Shown: positions 23,101 to 33,984, counted from the first letter of the stretch. The stretch: 64,000 nucleotides of DNA from Gonatopus flavifemur (GCA_018340375.1 JAFFJZ010000030.1:1054001-1118000); one strand, 5' to 3'. The notes: generated from the letters alone by a model not told the origin. Numbers and translations: made by a program.

Positions 23101-23571
23101 TGAAACCAACGATGCCTAGTTGGCTTGGAACACCCCAAATCTTATTTTTAGAAATCCATTGTTTTCATAGGTATTGAACACACGGTGGAAGCTGCAATGT
23201 CGCGACAAAATTTCAGTACCTTAAAATATAATAGTCAGATGGCTAGTAACATCTAGGAATATTTCGGTATATCGAACTTCTGGGAAAATGGACCTTCGGA
23301 ACTGCGACACTCTACCATTTTTTTCAATGCACGAAGCACTTGCAAGTGTCTAGTTTTAGGCTAGTCAAGCGTTACAAAACTCGCGAATCCTTAGATCATT
23401 TCAACTTGGAAATATTTGACAAAGTAATATTTCTGATCCCTATCACACTCGTACTTGTTGAATTGATTTACCGATGAAAATTTCATGCTTTCGACAATTA
23501 CGCAACATTCGCTAGCTCCGCAAAAAGAAATAGACGCAACCCACATAGGAACAGAGGCTATGTCGTTCCAA

Positions 23572-23706
23572 AAGTATTCCAAAAGATATCTTCAGATGTC
23601 TTATGCAACATAAAAAGAAGAATTTAAGAAAGATCCTTTCTCAAGAACAAATCTTTCTTAAATCGTTCTTTTCATGTTGCATAAGACATCTTGAAGATAT
23701 CTTTTA
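23572..23706. repeat. hairpin with AAGATATCTT arms
   Basis: AAAAGATATCTTCAGATGTC and its complement enclose TTATGCAACAT / ATGTTGCATAA and an AGAACAAATCTTTCTT centre. It resembles the repeat tracts at 3055 and 19390. Confidence 0.65.
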
Positions 23707-24541
23707 TAATACTTTTGGAACGACATAACCTCTGTTGCTATGTGGGAATTATTGATATTAGAAGTATGAATGATGGAAATACTCATTGTTAGATGTAGAT
23801 TTTCGATAATAAGATTTGTTTTTTGAAATGGAATCTGACTTATAAATGAAACTGAAACTGGCACCCGTAAAGCTAGCAGCCGATTATCATAACTTTTTCC
23901 ACAAAACTTTGATCAAAGATTTAAATATCTGAGACATTTAGTAGAATGCCACTCAATGTGAACACAGCTGGAACCACATTGAGTCAAAAGTTACAACAAT
24001 TAGCTGCTAGCTTTAGGTTGCTAGTTTTAGCTTAATGATTCATAACCTCCATTCGTATTATTCACAAATTTGAATGAGTTTGAATTGTATATAAAACTAT
24101 GAATTACCCTTCAACTGATGAATCAAATTGTTTTTCTTCAATTTTCTTCAATTTGATTCATATTTTATCAAATTTTCTCCATGATTAATGAAAAAAACAG
24201 GTATGAAATGGAATTATTCCGGCCCCGATGGGAGCCCTGTTGATACCCAATTAGGATGTAATGATTTTTGCGTCACATTCAACATTTAATCCTTGTTAGG
24301 CCCCGATTATTATTATGGCGTTACTGATGGAATTTCTACACGGGTGATGTAGATAGCTGGCCCGGATCAACCCATGCTTTTCTACGTTTAGGATTGTCGT
24401 ACAAAATCCATTTTTCATCACTCGTAATGATTTTACGCAGAAAATTCTTCTTCTTGAACCGAGAAAGCAAATTTATGCAAATGGCAACTCTTTGTCTTTT
24501 ATTTTCTTCCGTCAGTTTATGAGGAACCCATTTTCCTTTCT

Positions 24542-25209
24542 CACAGTTGAAAATTTTGTGTTAAATTCAACACATTTCACATGTCCCAAAAGGTTCACAC
24601 ATGTTTTTGTGTCGATATCACATAATGTATTTGTGTTAGCTAATAACTCAAGCTCGATGTAAATAATATAACACAAAAAGATGTTGATAAAATTTTGATT
24701 GGAATTTCCGATTGTGTAAATTCAACACATAAGTACTGTCAAATGAAATCCAAAATAAGGAATGAATCAACAGTTCACAAGTGTAATTTATAGATTTTTT
24801 TACAACAATCAAATGTGAGAATCACACTTTTTTCGTGTTGAAACAATGCATAGGAATAAATTGAAAAAAACAGTACTCCAGTAAGCAGTGAACATGGATC
24901 GGCGGGACCAAATGTTGAAGCTGTATCACCCAAGCCACTGCCATGCCGGTCCTTTGATTGAGTGTACTTTCTTTGCGTATATCAACTCGCACTCTATCTT
25001 CAAATTCACATATATAGAAAACGAATTTCCATTAGAATGAAAGCTAAAACCGAAATGAATGAATAGTTCTTCCGACGACTACTAAAGTTACACGTACATA
25101 GAAGTTTCATAAAAAAATAGCTCCCATCACTAGCGTTGTGTTGAATATTTAACAGAAAATTCATGACACACGGATTTTTTAACACATTTACACAAAATTT
25201 TCAACTGTG
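24542..25209. repeat. 668-bp CACAG-ended MITE inside mariner 2, CT duplication
   Basis: It starts CACAGTTGAAAATTTTGTGT and ends ACACAAAATTTTCAACTGTG. CT flanks both ends (24540-24541 and 25210-25211). The mariner frame closes over a single CT. An 804-bp copy with the same ends lies at 51373-52176. The interior is similar apart from a block missing here. No transposase frame. Confidence 0.85.
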
Positions 25210-25708
25210 CTTCTGTATTTTTCCCAATGCATGCAATCGAAGTGAAATCGCTTGACGAGTAACTCCTAACTGTTCTGCAAGCTGTTCTTGAGTTTGACAT
25301 GGATTCTCATTCAGTAAAACTTCAAGTTCTTCATCCTCAAATTTTTTGATTGCACCTGGACATGGATCGTCCTCAAGACTGAAATTTCCATTACGAAATC
25401 TTGTAAACCACTTTTTCACTGTTGAATGGCTCACAGAATGTTGACCCAATGTCCTATTAATCAATTTTATAGCTTGAGCAGCATTTTTATTCACTTGAAA
25501 ACAGAATGGAATACAATGGCGTAAATGTTGCTTATCGAAATCCATCTCATAAAATTGATACACAGGATATTACTTCTTGAAAATGACTGATATGACAACT
25601 GCAATGTCCACGCTACATATATCCAAAATGGCGAACGAATTGGATGCGTTCAAATATTTTGTTTCATGCAACCAACTTAAAACCGAGTTTCAACTTGCAC
25701 ACCTAATA

Positions 25709-26340
25709 CTTCCTTATTTGGTACAAGTTCAAGGAGAAAATATCAGATTTTTTTCCCACACCTGCACGGGAAGTTGATGTTTTCTGACCTATTTTTAGGG
25801 GAGAAAATGCTGAATTCCAAGCGACCCTGGTGAAAATAAAGTGTTACACTGTAGTTACAGCGCAATGCGAGGTTCATCCGAATGTACCCGGAGTGGTGTT
25901 TCACGCCGTGGAATGCATCGCAAATGTATTTTGTTACACTTCGTTTTTACCAGGGGAATGTGTCACAGCGGGAGGAAAATACAAACTATCTTTTCGTTCT
26001 GAAATATGCATATGAATATTTTATATGCAATTAAACAGATGATTTAAACTTTCCTTGCAGTTGTGGGAAAACATAGTATGTTCACCTCGGGAAGAAGTGG
26101 AAATTCTTCCCGAGGTAAACATACTATTTTTTCCCCCCTTGATGAACAATATACTATTCTTACCGAATTTGTTATTTATTGGGAAATATGAAAAATTGTC
26201 ACTTTTATGAGAAATTATGGAAAATTATGAGATCTACCTTCGCCAGGGAATCGATACATGAATTCGATGAAGATGTTTCGAAAAGAAGACAGCATGCTGC
26301 AAATTCATGTATTCAGGTTCATAAATTCATTATTGTTAGT
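25709..26340. other. unassigned, with a small hairpin
   Basis: Apart from a strong hairpin at 26065-26141 (ACCTCGGGAAGAA and its complement TTCTTCCCGAGGT, flanked by AACATAGTATGTT pairs), nothing is recognisable. The short frames here do not resemble proteins. Confidence 0.4.
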
Positions 26341-26344
26341 TTAA

Positions 26345-27071
26345 CCCATTAAGTCCCAAAATGACATTTTTTCGTTGCATTTTTCAACGGCTGTACTTTC
26401 TAAGAAAAAGGGTTATGAAAAATTCCAGACCAACCAGTTTCGATGGAGAATTGACTGATCTTTCAGAATCTGATATTTGTTTTTTCGAGAAATGCACCTG
26501 TCACAAGATATACAGGTTTTTTTTCCGAAAAAACGCGAATTTTAAAACTTCTTTTTTTCTTCATCTCATGTTTTCACATTGGAATCGTGTCATAATTCTT
26601 CTTGTAACTACAGAAACCGCGTCAATTTACTTCAAACTTTAATTTATGCCTTGGACAATTGGAAAAACTCATGTGGAAACAACCAAAATGGCGGCTTAAA
26701 CGTGGAAAAAATGTCAAAAACTTCAAGAATTTTTCATTTGAAAACGATGGACTTGAGGAAAAAATTTTACTGGACAAAAAGTCCTTAGAATTGATCAAAG
26801 AATACGCTAAAATTTTTTCAGAATTTTTTGACGCTTTTTTTGAATTTTCAAATTTTTGTGATTTTGGAAATTCAAAAAAGTTGTCAAAAAACTCTGAAAA
26901 AAATTTGAGTGTGTTCTTTGATCAATTCTAAGAACTTTTTGTTCAGTAAAATTTTTCCCTAAAGTCCATCGTTTTCTAATAAAAAATTCTTGAAGTTTTT
27001 GTCCACTATTCTGCAGTTTTTTTTTGTAGTTTGGCATTTTTGAATATGCCTCTCATAATATATTTCACATG
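26345..27071 (+). repeat. left terminal inverted repeat of the piggyBac element
   Basis: An arm of about 727 bp matching 29417-30138 in reverse. Frames within it (for example around 26659-26931) are conserved only because the arms are copies, and are not genes. It probably contains the transposase binding sites and upstream promoter sequence. Confidence 0.85.
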
Positions 27072-27437
27072 TAATATTATGAGTATCTTTGATATTTTTT
27101 TCTTTCACAAAATTGTCTTTTTACAACATATAGTCCGTGCCTCATATGTTCTCTAAACACTATCGACGTGATGACCCTGATAGATGATCAATGATTACAT
27201 ATCATCTAACATATAAAAGAAAATCGGTATTTTTGTGACTTGGTATTAGATTGCATTCTCTTATAAACCGCGAACCGTATTAGGACAATATATCAACGGA
27301 ATACTTCATGTTCCACAGGAATAGAATTCAATAATAAACTTATCTATTGTGGGAAAAACATTGATTCCATAAAATAAACAAATAGCACTTTAGCCTGACG
27401 AAACTGGTGATATTATTTATTGAAAGTAGAACAGACA

Positions 27438-29102
27438 ATGTCTGCCTCATCAGGAAAACGCTGGAAACGATCGAGTCACCAGCAAGATGTAGAAATTGAA
27501 GAGCGTGAAGATGGTGACTTTGATGCAATAATTGTTCCTCAGGATGATTGCTCTGGACCATCTGACTCTGATTCTGAATCTGAAGGTTGTCAAATTTCTG
27601 ATAATAAAGTTCCAAATATTAGTTATCATCAGGTTATGAGTAACTATGAAGAAAATCAGTCGAAACTGGAGCCTAATCATATTTACGTATGGAAGAACGG
27701 AGAAAGAAAGTGTGAACAATATCCTGGAAATGAAAACTTACTCTCTGAGAAAACGAAAAAATTTATTCTTGAATCTTCATATGTACAGTTGTTCAAACTT
27801 TTTTTCTCCGCCGATTTAAAAAAATATATCATCGAAAGTACTCGCATGAATGACTGCGATTCAACATTAGATGAATTCGATATTTTTTTAGGGATAATTA
27901 TAATGTCAATCTTCAATCAAAGGGAATCTCAGAAAGACTATTGGTCTAATCGGCCATTACTGGCCTGTCCTGCTGTGGCAAAAGCAATGAGTCGTGATAA
28001 ATTTTTCAAAATTAAATCAAAATTAAAATTTTCGAAACCTGAAGGTCAGAATTATAATGACAGAGCTTGGAGAGTACGTGGTATTCTCGAAATTTTCAAG
28101 AGGAATGCTTTGCAATTTGGTTTTTTCTCTGACGCTTTGTCGATAGATGAAATGATGGTGAAGTTTCACGGAAAAACCATTTTGCTCCAGTTTATGAAAG
28201 ATAAGCCCGCGCGCTTTGGCATCAAAATGTGGAGCATTTGTAACTCAGAGGGATATCTGTTCGATTGTGAGATTTATTGTGGCAAGGGGTCGAATATTTA
28301 TTCGTCTGATAAACAAGTAAAACTATCCAAATGTCCCTTAGGAAGTCGTGTCGTTATGCAGATGATCCAAGAGCTACTTGTTGATGTTGTTCCACGGAGA
28401 ATAATTCAATATCATTTATATTTTGATAACTTTTTTTGTAGTCCAGACTTACTGATCCATTTGCAAACAGTCGGCTTGAGGACAACTGGTACCGTGAGGG
28501 GGAACAGAGTGAATACCAATAATGAATTGGATAAAAAAGTAATAAGAGGAACGTTCTCAATCAAACACGAGGAAAAAAGCGGTTTGAACCATATCACAAT
28601 CATGGATTCAAAACCAGTATCTTTGCTTTCCACCGCGGCAGGTGTAACTCCAATGTCAACAGTCGAAAGATATTCGAAAGAATCAAGAACTAAGAACAAT
28701 ATTCCATTTCCCAGAGCTTTCTCACAATATAATAAATACATGGGTGGTGTCGATCTACATGATGGACATTGTAGTGATTTGATGCCATGCATAAGAGCAA
28801 AAACATGGACTTGGGCCATTTTTCTTCGACTAATCCAATCATCGATAACAAATGCCCTTGTAATCCATAATTTATCAAATCGTGACAAAAAAATTGAATC
28901 TAAGGAGATGGCTTCAGAACTTGCTGAATTTTATTTCGCAAAAGGTATCAAAGGGGAAGAAGTCCATGAAATTGTTACTGGTATAGCAAGAAAAAATTGT
29001 AGGAATTATAAAAAATGTGGGATGAGGACATATAAAATGTGTACAATTTGCAATTCTTACTTTTGCAATTCCTCCCTTACATCGACCTGTAGTGCAACAT
29101 AA
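27438..29102 (+). CDS. piggyBac transposase, intact
   Basis: 554 residues from the ATG at 27438, a typical length for the family. The N terminus is acidic (EEREDGDFD, DSDSESEG). The DDE_Tnp_1_7 core follows, with SAD-LK..I-type leading helices and the three conserved acidic residues: Asp237 in LSIDEMMVKFHG, Asp330 in YHLYFDNFF and Asp439 in YMGGVDLHD. These coordinate the metal ions that cut and join DNA at TTAA. The C terminus is Cys-rich (CRNYKKCG, CTICNSYFC, then STC), which corresponds to the DNA-binding Cys domain of the family, although the cysteine spacing looks shortened at the very end. No stop or frameshift. It lies centrally between matching terminal arms, so it probably mobilises its own element and perhaps related arms such as 8147-8832. 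Confidence 0.9.
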   Translation: MSASSGKRWKRSSHQQDVEIEEREDGDFDAIIVPQDDCSGPSDSDSESEGCQISDNKVPNISYHQVMSNYEENQSKLEPNHIYVWKNGERKCEQYPGNENLLSEKTKKFILESSYVQLFKLFFSADLKKYIIESTRMNDCDSTLDEFDIFLGIIIMSIFNQRESQKDYWSNRPLLACPAVAKAMSRDKFFKIKSKLKFSKPEGQNYNDRAWRVRGILEIFKRNALQFGFFSDALSIDEMMVKFHGKTILLQFMKDKPARFGIKMWSICNSEGYLFDCEIYCGKGSNIYSSDKQVKLSKCPLGSRVVMQMIQELLVDVVPRRIIQYHLYFDNFFCSPDLLIHLQTVGLRTTGTVRGNRVNTNNELDKKVIRGTFSIKHEEKSGLNHITIMDSKPVSLLSTAAGVTPMSTVERYSKESRTKNNIPFPRAFSQYNKYMGGVDLHDGHCSDLMPCIRAKTWTWAIFLRLIQSSITNALVIHNLSNRDKKIESKEMASELAEFYFAKGIKGEEVHEIVTGIARKNCRNYKKCGMRTYKMCTICNSYFCNSSLTSTCSAT

Positions 29103-29416
29103 AACTTCATCTTTATGTATAAAAAAAAACAAAAAAAACGAAAAAAATTGAAAAGATTAAAAAACTACCAAAAAATTTTTAAAATTGAAAAAAAAAGAAG
29201 GGTCTTTTTATACATTTACCTCCACGTGGTAAGGACTGGACAACGGCAACAAAATTTTGACGGCTAAAGAATGTATACACATTGAGTCAATGAAACAGTT
29301 TACGATAAGAGGTGTTGGGTAACGTTTTCAAAAGATTTTCAATAATACGTAATCGATTCACTACATGAAAACATATATGAATGAAACATGTTCACCAAAA
29401 ATAACGTGTTATATCC
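29103..29416. other. 3' flank of the transposase gene within the element
   Basis: An A-rich stretch (about 29118-29200, several A runs) is followed by unassigned sequence up to the right arm. The polyadenylation region of the transposase should be here. No second gene. Confidence 0.5.
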
Positions 29417-30138
29417 CATATGAAATATATTATAAGAGGCATATTCAAAAATGCCGAACTATAAAAAAACCGCAGAATAGTGGACAAAAATTTCAAGAAT
29501 TTTTTATTAGAAAACGATGGCCTTTAGGGAAAAATTTTACTCAACAAAAAGTTCTTAGAATTGATCAAAGAGCACGCTCAGATTCCTTCAGAATCTTTTG
29601 ACGCTTTTTTTGAATTTTCAAATTTTTGCGATTTTGGAAATTCAAAAAAGTTGTCAAAAAATTCTGAATAAATTTGAGCGTGTTTTTTGATCAATTCTAA
29701 GAATTTTTTGTCCAGTAAAATTTTTGCCTCAAGTCCATCGTTTCCGAATGAAAAACTCTTGAAGTTTTTGACATTTTTTCCACGTTTAAGCCGCCATTTT
29801 GGTTGTTTCCACATGAGTTTTTCTAATTGTCCAAGGCATAAATCAGAGTTTGAAGTAAATTGACGCGATTTCTGTAGTTACAAGAAGAATTATGACACGA
29901 TTCCAATGTAAAACATGAGATAAAGAAAAAAAGAAGTTTTAGAATCCGCGTTTTTTCGGAAAAAAACCTGTATATCTTGTGACAGGTGCATTTCTCGAAA
30001 AAACAAATATCAGATTCTGAAAGATCAGTCAATTCTCCATCGAAACTGGTTGGTCTGGAATCTTTCATAACCCTTTTTCTTAGAAAGTACAGCCGTTGAA
30101 AAATACAACGCAAAAATGTCATTTTGGGACTTAATGGG
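29417..30138 (-). repeat. right terminal inverted repeat of the piggyBac element
   Basis: Inverted counterpart of 26345-27071. It ends GGGACTTAATGGG directly before TTAA. Confidence 0.85.
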
Positions 30139-30142
30139 TTAA

Positions 30143-30624
30143 GATATTCAAGAAGTGAAATTGCGCCTATAAATAGGATAAAATCTCATCAAGTAAGTGC
30201 ATGATATGTTATTCGTATACATATATATAGATATATATATATATATATTATATATACGACGGTAAAGAGCAAGATTAGGAATGCCGGTAATGTTTACTAA
30301 TGCTGATTTTGAAAAAGTATATACAATGACATCCAACGAATATACGAATAGAATATCATACACTTACTTGGTGAGTTTTTATCCCATGGACAGGTCAATT
30401 GCACCTCTGAATCCCTTGAATCCTAATATATAACATTTTCATAAATAAGATTCAACATTTCACACGTACTGCACGCGAGAGAATGAGGCAGAAAAGTGAT
30501 GCGAAAGGCAAAGTCGGTAGACTCCATCTTTACAGAAATCGAAGTTCTGAAAGATGTCGTATAGATGATATTGCAACAACGCTGATGCCATAGATTCTTG
30601 AGATATATTTCAGACTCTTATACA
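30143..30624. other. unassigned sequence with a TA microsatellite
   Basis: An imperfect TA run at about 30220-30256 is flanked by inverted blocks (GTATATGATATTCTATTCG-like near 30345 and its complement near 30205), so part of this may be another small foldback. No gene. Confidence 0.4.
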
Positions 30625-30935
30625 CACTGTTAAAAATGTCCGCATGAATTTTAATGTAAATCTACTGGAAGTTTTTTTCAAGTACGTAACTGAAAATTCA
30701 TGTACTGGTTCCACAAATTTCAAGTCTACATTCATTAAATTTAATGTACATGGATTTGAAATTTAATGCACGAAATGAAATTTGTATATGAATTTTCATT
30801 CGCGTGCCAGAAAAAAAATTCCAGTAAATTTTTTTTTTTTTTTAAGCAAAAAACATGTTTCGGAGGAGAACACTTGCAGATTGACGACCACGTTGTTCAC
30901 TACGTTCTCATGTCATGGAGAGAAAATTGGAAACC

Positions 30936-31030
30936 TCGAAGAGAATCGAACCATCTAAACCAATCCCTACCTAATGTTACGCGATCTACTATCCTAACGC
31001 CCTAACGACCTAAGCTAAACCGGTACCTAC
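30936..31030 (-). other. tRNA-like block with A- and B-box motifs
   Basis: On the minus strand TAGCTTAGGTCGTTAGG (A-box side) precedes GGTTCGATTCTC (B box) with a spacer of about 45 bp. It corresponds in position within its element to the tRNA-like block of the 9831 family, although the sequences differ. A cloverleaf was not convincing. Confidence 0.45.
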
Positions 31031-31229
31031 GTGGTTTATTAGAAAAGATCAATGTAAATGACGTGGATATCTGATTCAATCCATCGGTTGAGTATAATAA
31101 TCTATTAACCTATGTGAAAATTGCAATTCGGTTGACAGATGTGAGGTTAAGTTTATGTGATAAAAAACAATGAATGAATTATTTTTGTGAAATGTGTGGT
31201 CGTTATTGTTTAATTATTATGTATTAAAA

Positions 31230-32280
31230 ATCTTTTCAAGCGAAAGTTTGAAATAAATTTCCAAAAACTTGGATTATTCACATAAAGCTCGTTGGATGGT
31301 TTTACTCTTGAAGAGTACTGTCAAAGTTGACATTTGCAAATTGGAGAAAACAGTCTTATTTTCTGTCTTGAATTTGTTATTAGAGTAGTGACAAACTTGT
31401 AGGAAGAGTTTGAAGGTTGGGTGGAATCCATATTGATCAGGAAAGTCAAAACCGTATTGCAAAACTTGGAAAATCTGTTAACGTAGCTGACAATACTGGG
31501 GTATCGAGTCAGCTTTTCCTTACTACATGAAATCTAGGCAGGAGAAATGTATCAAAATTCAGTGAATTCAAGTTGATGTTGAGTGAGAGAAGACAGAAAT
31601 ATTCATTGGATTTTATTGGTTACTATAAAAATGTCAACAAATAATAAGGAAAGGCTATGTAGGACTCACTGTATCGTCTTTTAATATTTTTGTTTCAATA
31701 ATGTTGTATCATGCTGCTACGAATGAATGTTATTATATTTGTGAAACAGGTTCAATACACTTGTTTCTTCAACTTATTAGTAAGAAAATACAAAAATGTC
31801 CACAATACAAAATTATTGAAACAAAAATAATGAAAGACGATACAGTGAGTCCTACATAGCCTTTCCTTATTTGTCAACATTTTTATAATAACCAATAAAA
31901 TCCAATGAATATTTCTATCCTCTCTTACTTGACACCAACTTGAATGCACTGAATTTTGATACATTTCTCCTGCCTAGATTTCATGTAGTAAGGAAAAGCT
32001 GACTCGATACCCCAGTATTGTCAGCTACGTTAACAGATTTTCCAAGTTTTGCAATACGGTTTTGACTTTCCTGATCAATATGGATTCCACCCAACCTTCA
32101 AACTCTTCCTACAAGTTTGTCACTACTCTAATAACAAATTCAAGACAGAAAATAAGACTTTTTTCTCCAATTTGCAACTGTCAACTTTGACAGTACTCTT
32201 CAAGAGTGAAACCATCCAACGAGCTTTATGTGAATAATCCAAGTTTTTGGAAATTTATTTCAAACATTCGCTTAAAATAG
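31230..32280. repeat. 1.05-kb palindrome with arms of about 460 bp
   Basis: CTTGGATTATTCACATAAAG near 31268 and its complement near 32235 lie in long inverted arms with few differences. The centre is about 31690-31790. A weaker outer match (GTGAAATGTGTG(G/A)TCGTTA) near 31190 and 32500 indicates that the arms were once longer and were split on the right. The mirror frames at 31274-31462 and 32049-32237 encode the same peptide only because of the palindrome. Confidence 0.75.
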
Positions 32281-32689
32281 TTTTGATTGAATGAGTCCTT
32301 CATGACTCATATTACTACAAAAATGATTTGATCTCTGAGTTTTTTCTGAGAAATATTAATGTAAGTATTTGAATAAAACTCATTCTCACTGCATCAACAA
32401 ATTATGATTTTTTACATATTACAACAGCTATGACTGATTCAATAATTCATGTTGCACTGAATAATAGATTTTTTCAATACATATTAATTAAGAACTAACG
32501 ATCACACATTTCACGAAAATAATCAATTTTTTTTTTTCAATTCAAAGAAGTCAACCTCATATCCGTAAACTATATTTCAATTCTAAAATACAAACAGATT
32601 TGTTACATTTTTCTTTCTCATTCATATCACCTGTAATTATATGTAAAAAGTAATGGAAAAACCTGTTCAGCTGTTTAAAAATCTTGATG

Positions 32690-32848
32690 CCCGTACAGCA
32701 CGCGGACGTATTTCTCCGTCGCCTCCACGTCGCCTCTCCGTTCTTTCCACCTTGTATCCACGTCTCCCTTTCTTCCACCTCGCCTCCACGGAGATGCGAC
32801 GTGGACATCGGTGGATGTGCTGTGTGGGTGAAATACGTGCTGTATGGG
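32690..32848. repeat. 159-bp GC-rich MITE with CCCGTACAGCAC ends
   Basis: It starts CCCGTACAGCACGCGGACG and ends AAATACGTGCTGTATGGG. The interior contains repeated CCTCCACGTCGCCTC-like and complementary GATGCGACGTGGA-like blocks. Base composition is much richer in GC than the surroundings. A second internal GTGCTGTGTGGG end followed by TG occurs at 32828, so two nested ends are possible. Confidence 0.55.
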
Positions 32849-33399
32849 TACTGACATTTCCGATATCAAGTGTGAACAATATTTTATTCATTTTAGAATT
32901 GAAAAGTTCATTCTTCTCCATTTTATATATATTCTAGTAAGCACTTGTATGATTATTAGATGGTTTTACTCCACATTATCAATTAGTTCAACTTATTACA
33001 TACTAATAAGTAGCTCACTAGTTTTGACCAACCAACGCTAGTTGGATTCAACTTATCAGTAATTGACCAGTACCTCGCTAGTTTTTTGTGCTCAGTTTTT
33101 CCTCTCTAGCGCCTCATCAGTCATAGGAAAAAATTTGTGAAATTTCTACCAGGGTACGTGCATGGGATTGCGCACTGTGAATGCAAATTCTCATTCCATA
33201 TTGCTTCTGAAATATAGGAAGCCAAATTTTCTGAATTATAACCTTCAATCGTGAGAATTTTCCATCGATCCCATAATGTTTCGGAACCACTATGGAATTC
33301 AAATCCTCAATCCCAAGCATGTATTCGATCATCGTATTTATAAAATTCGTATTTCTCACGTGGTTCACGAAAATATTTCGCGCAAAATTTCGTACTCTT

Positions 33400-33507
33400 C
33401 CCCAACAGAACCTAAAATTTGTGTACGTCCAGGAAACGTCCAAATGCGTTTCTCAGACGTCCTTTGGAGGTTTCCTGGACGTACACAAATTTTAGGTTCT
33501 GTTGGGG
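33400..33507. repeat. 108-bp hairpin MITE, TT duplication
   Basis: It starts CCCCAACAGAACCTAAAATT and ends in the exact complement, GGTTCTGTTGGGG. TT flanks both ends (33398-33399 and 33508-33509). The arms of about 45 bp contain GTACGTCCAGGAAACGTCC and its near complement. Confidence 0.75.
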
Positions 33508-33984
33508 TTCAGTGTCGTTCAAGCACTCTTCACGACAAGACTCGTAGAGTGTCATCTAATGCGATTGAGAACAATAATTCCAAAATTTATAATCACAAAA
33601 AGATTATAATTATTCAATTTATTCACTCAATTTCAAACATTATTGATGGTTATGTTATTTTCTCAAATCTCTATCGATTTACTCTAAGTTAATTTTTAAT
33701 GTACCGATACTTGAAATTGTAATTCAATTCCACATGATTTGAAAATTAATGTAATAATACTTGAATATCATTTAATGTACCTTCAAGTTGAAATTTCATG
33801 TACATTGGTACATTAAGAGTGCATTAAAATTCAAGAAATTTTTAACAGTGTGAGTTAGAAAAGGACACACCTATACGATAGAAAGAGAGGTTCGATACCA
33901 TCGCTGGTATCCCCTTAAATAGTGTCAAATGGATAATTAGTTATAGGGTCGGTAAGCTTATGATCAGCATTCATTTTGAGGAAG

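Larger units (their letters stand above)
20249..24344. mobile_element. 4.1-kb CCCGTGT-ended inverted-repeat element, copy A, TG duplication
   Basis: It starts CCCGTGTGGAAAAATT and ends AATTTCTACACGGG. About 100 bp inside each end are inverted matches, including AATGTGACGCA and CTAATTNGG(G/T) blocks. TG precedes it (20247-20248) and follows it (24345-24346), and the mariner frame closes perfectly over one TG. Much of the interior is made of other foldbacks. No frame resembles a transposase, so it is probably non-autonomous. A second copy in opposite orientation runs from 59786 to beyond the end of the window. Confidence 0.8.
19755..25545 (-). pseudogene. mariner transposase (D,D34D) in three pieces
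   Basis: The N-terminal HTH part is 25545-25210 (KWFTRFRNGNFSLEDDP, LAEQLGVTRQAISLRL). The middle part, 24541-24345, has SDEKWILYDNPKRRKAW with the first Asp. The C-terminal part, 20248-19755, has LLHDNARPHTAK and YSPDLAPSDYHLF, spaced as D34D, and ends EYFN then stop. The three pieces stay in one frame when each insertion is removed with one copy of its duplication. One further in-frame stop (TGA, complement near 19993) lies between the second and third Asp. The residue before the first Asp is Ser, not the usual Gly. An upstream in-frame Met at 25563 is less likely to be the start. Confidence 0.85.
19679..25706 (-). mobile_element. mariner element 2 with two nested insertions
   Basis: The TTAGGTGTGCAAGTTGAAAC end at 19679 is repeated inverted at 25706 (GTTTCAACTTGCACACCTAA), with TA outside both (19677-19678 and 25707-25708). 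The 6-kb span is explained by a 4096-bp insertion (20249-24344) and a 668-bp insertion (24542-25209). Removing both with their 2-bp duplications leaves about 1260 bp, a normal mariner. Confidence 0.85.
26345..30138 (+). mobile_element. complete piggyBac-like transposon, TTAA target
   Basis: TTAA stands outside both ends (26341-26344 and 30139-30142). The ends read CCCATTAAGTCCCAAAATG and its complement. Terminal arms 26345-27071 and 29417-30138 (about 0.72 kb each) are inverted copies with few differences. Each arm also contains an inner inverted pair around CAAAAAGT(C/T)CTTAGAATTGA. The single gene between the arms is an open transposase. Length is 3794 bp. CCC/GGG tips next to TTAA are typical of the piggyBac superfamily. 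The intact gene, similar arms and clean duplication suggest recent activity. Confidence 0.9.
30625..33850. mobile_element. 3.2-kb composite element with CACTGTTAAAAAT ends
   Basis: It starts CACTGTTAAAAATGTCC and ends AAATTTTTAACAGTG. Subterminal AATTTTAATG and TTTAATGTAC units occur in both ends in opposite orientation. The flanking dinucleotides (CA and TG) do not match, so the duplication is unclear. It carries a tRNA-like block near the left end and three younger repeats (31230-32280, 32690-32848, 33400-33507). A 171-bp element with related tips is at 43005-43175. No protein gene. Confidence 0.6.

Noticed and set aside
26659..30122. Frames inside both piggyBac arms
   Set aside because: Conserved because the arms are copies of each other; no protein-like features.
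31274..32237. Two nearly identical 62-codon frames
   Set aside because: Mirror images within the palindrome at 31230-32280.
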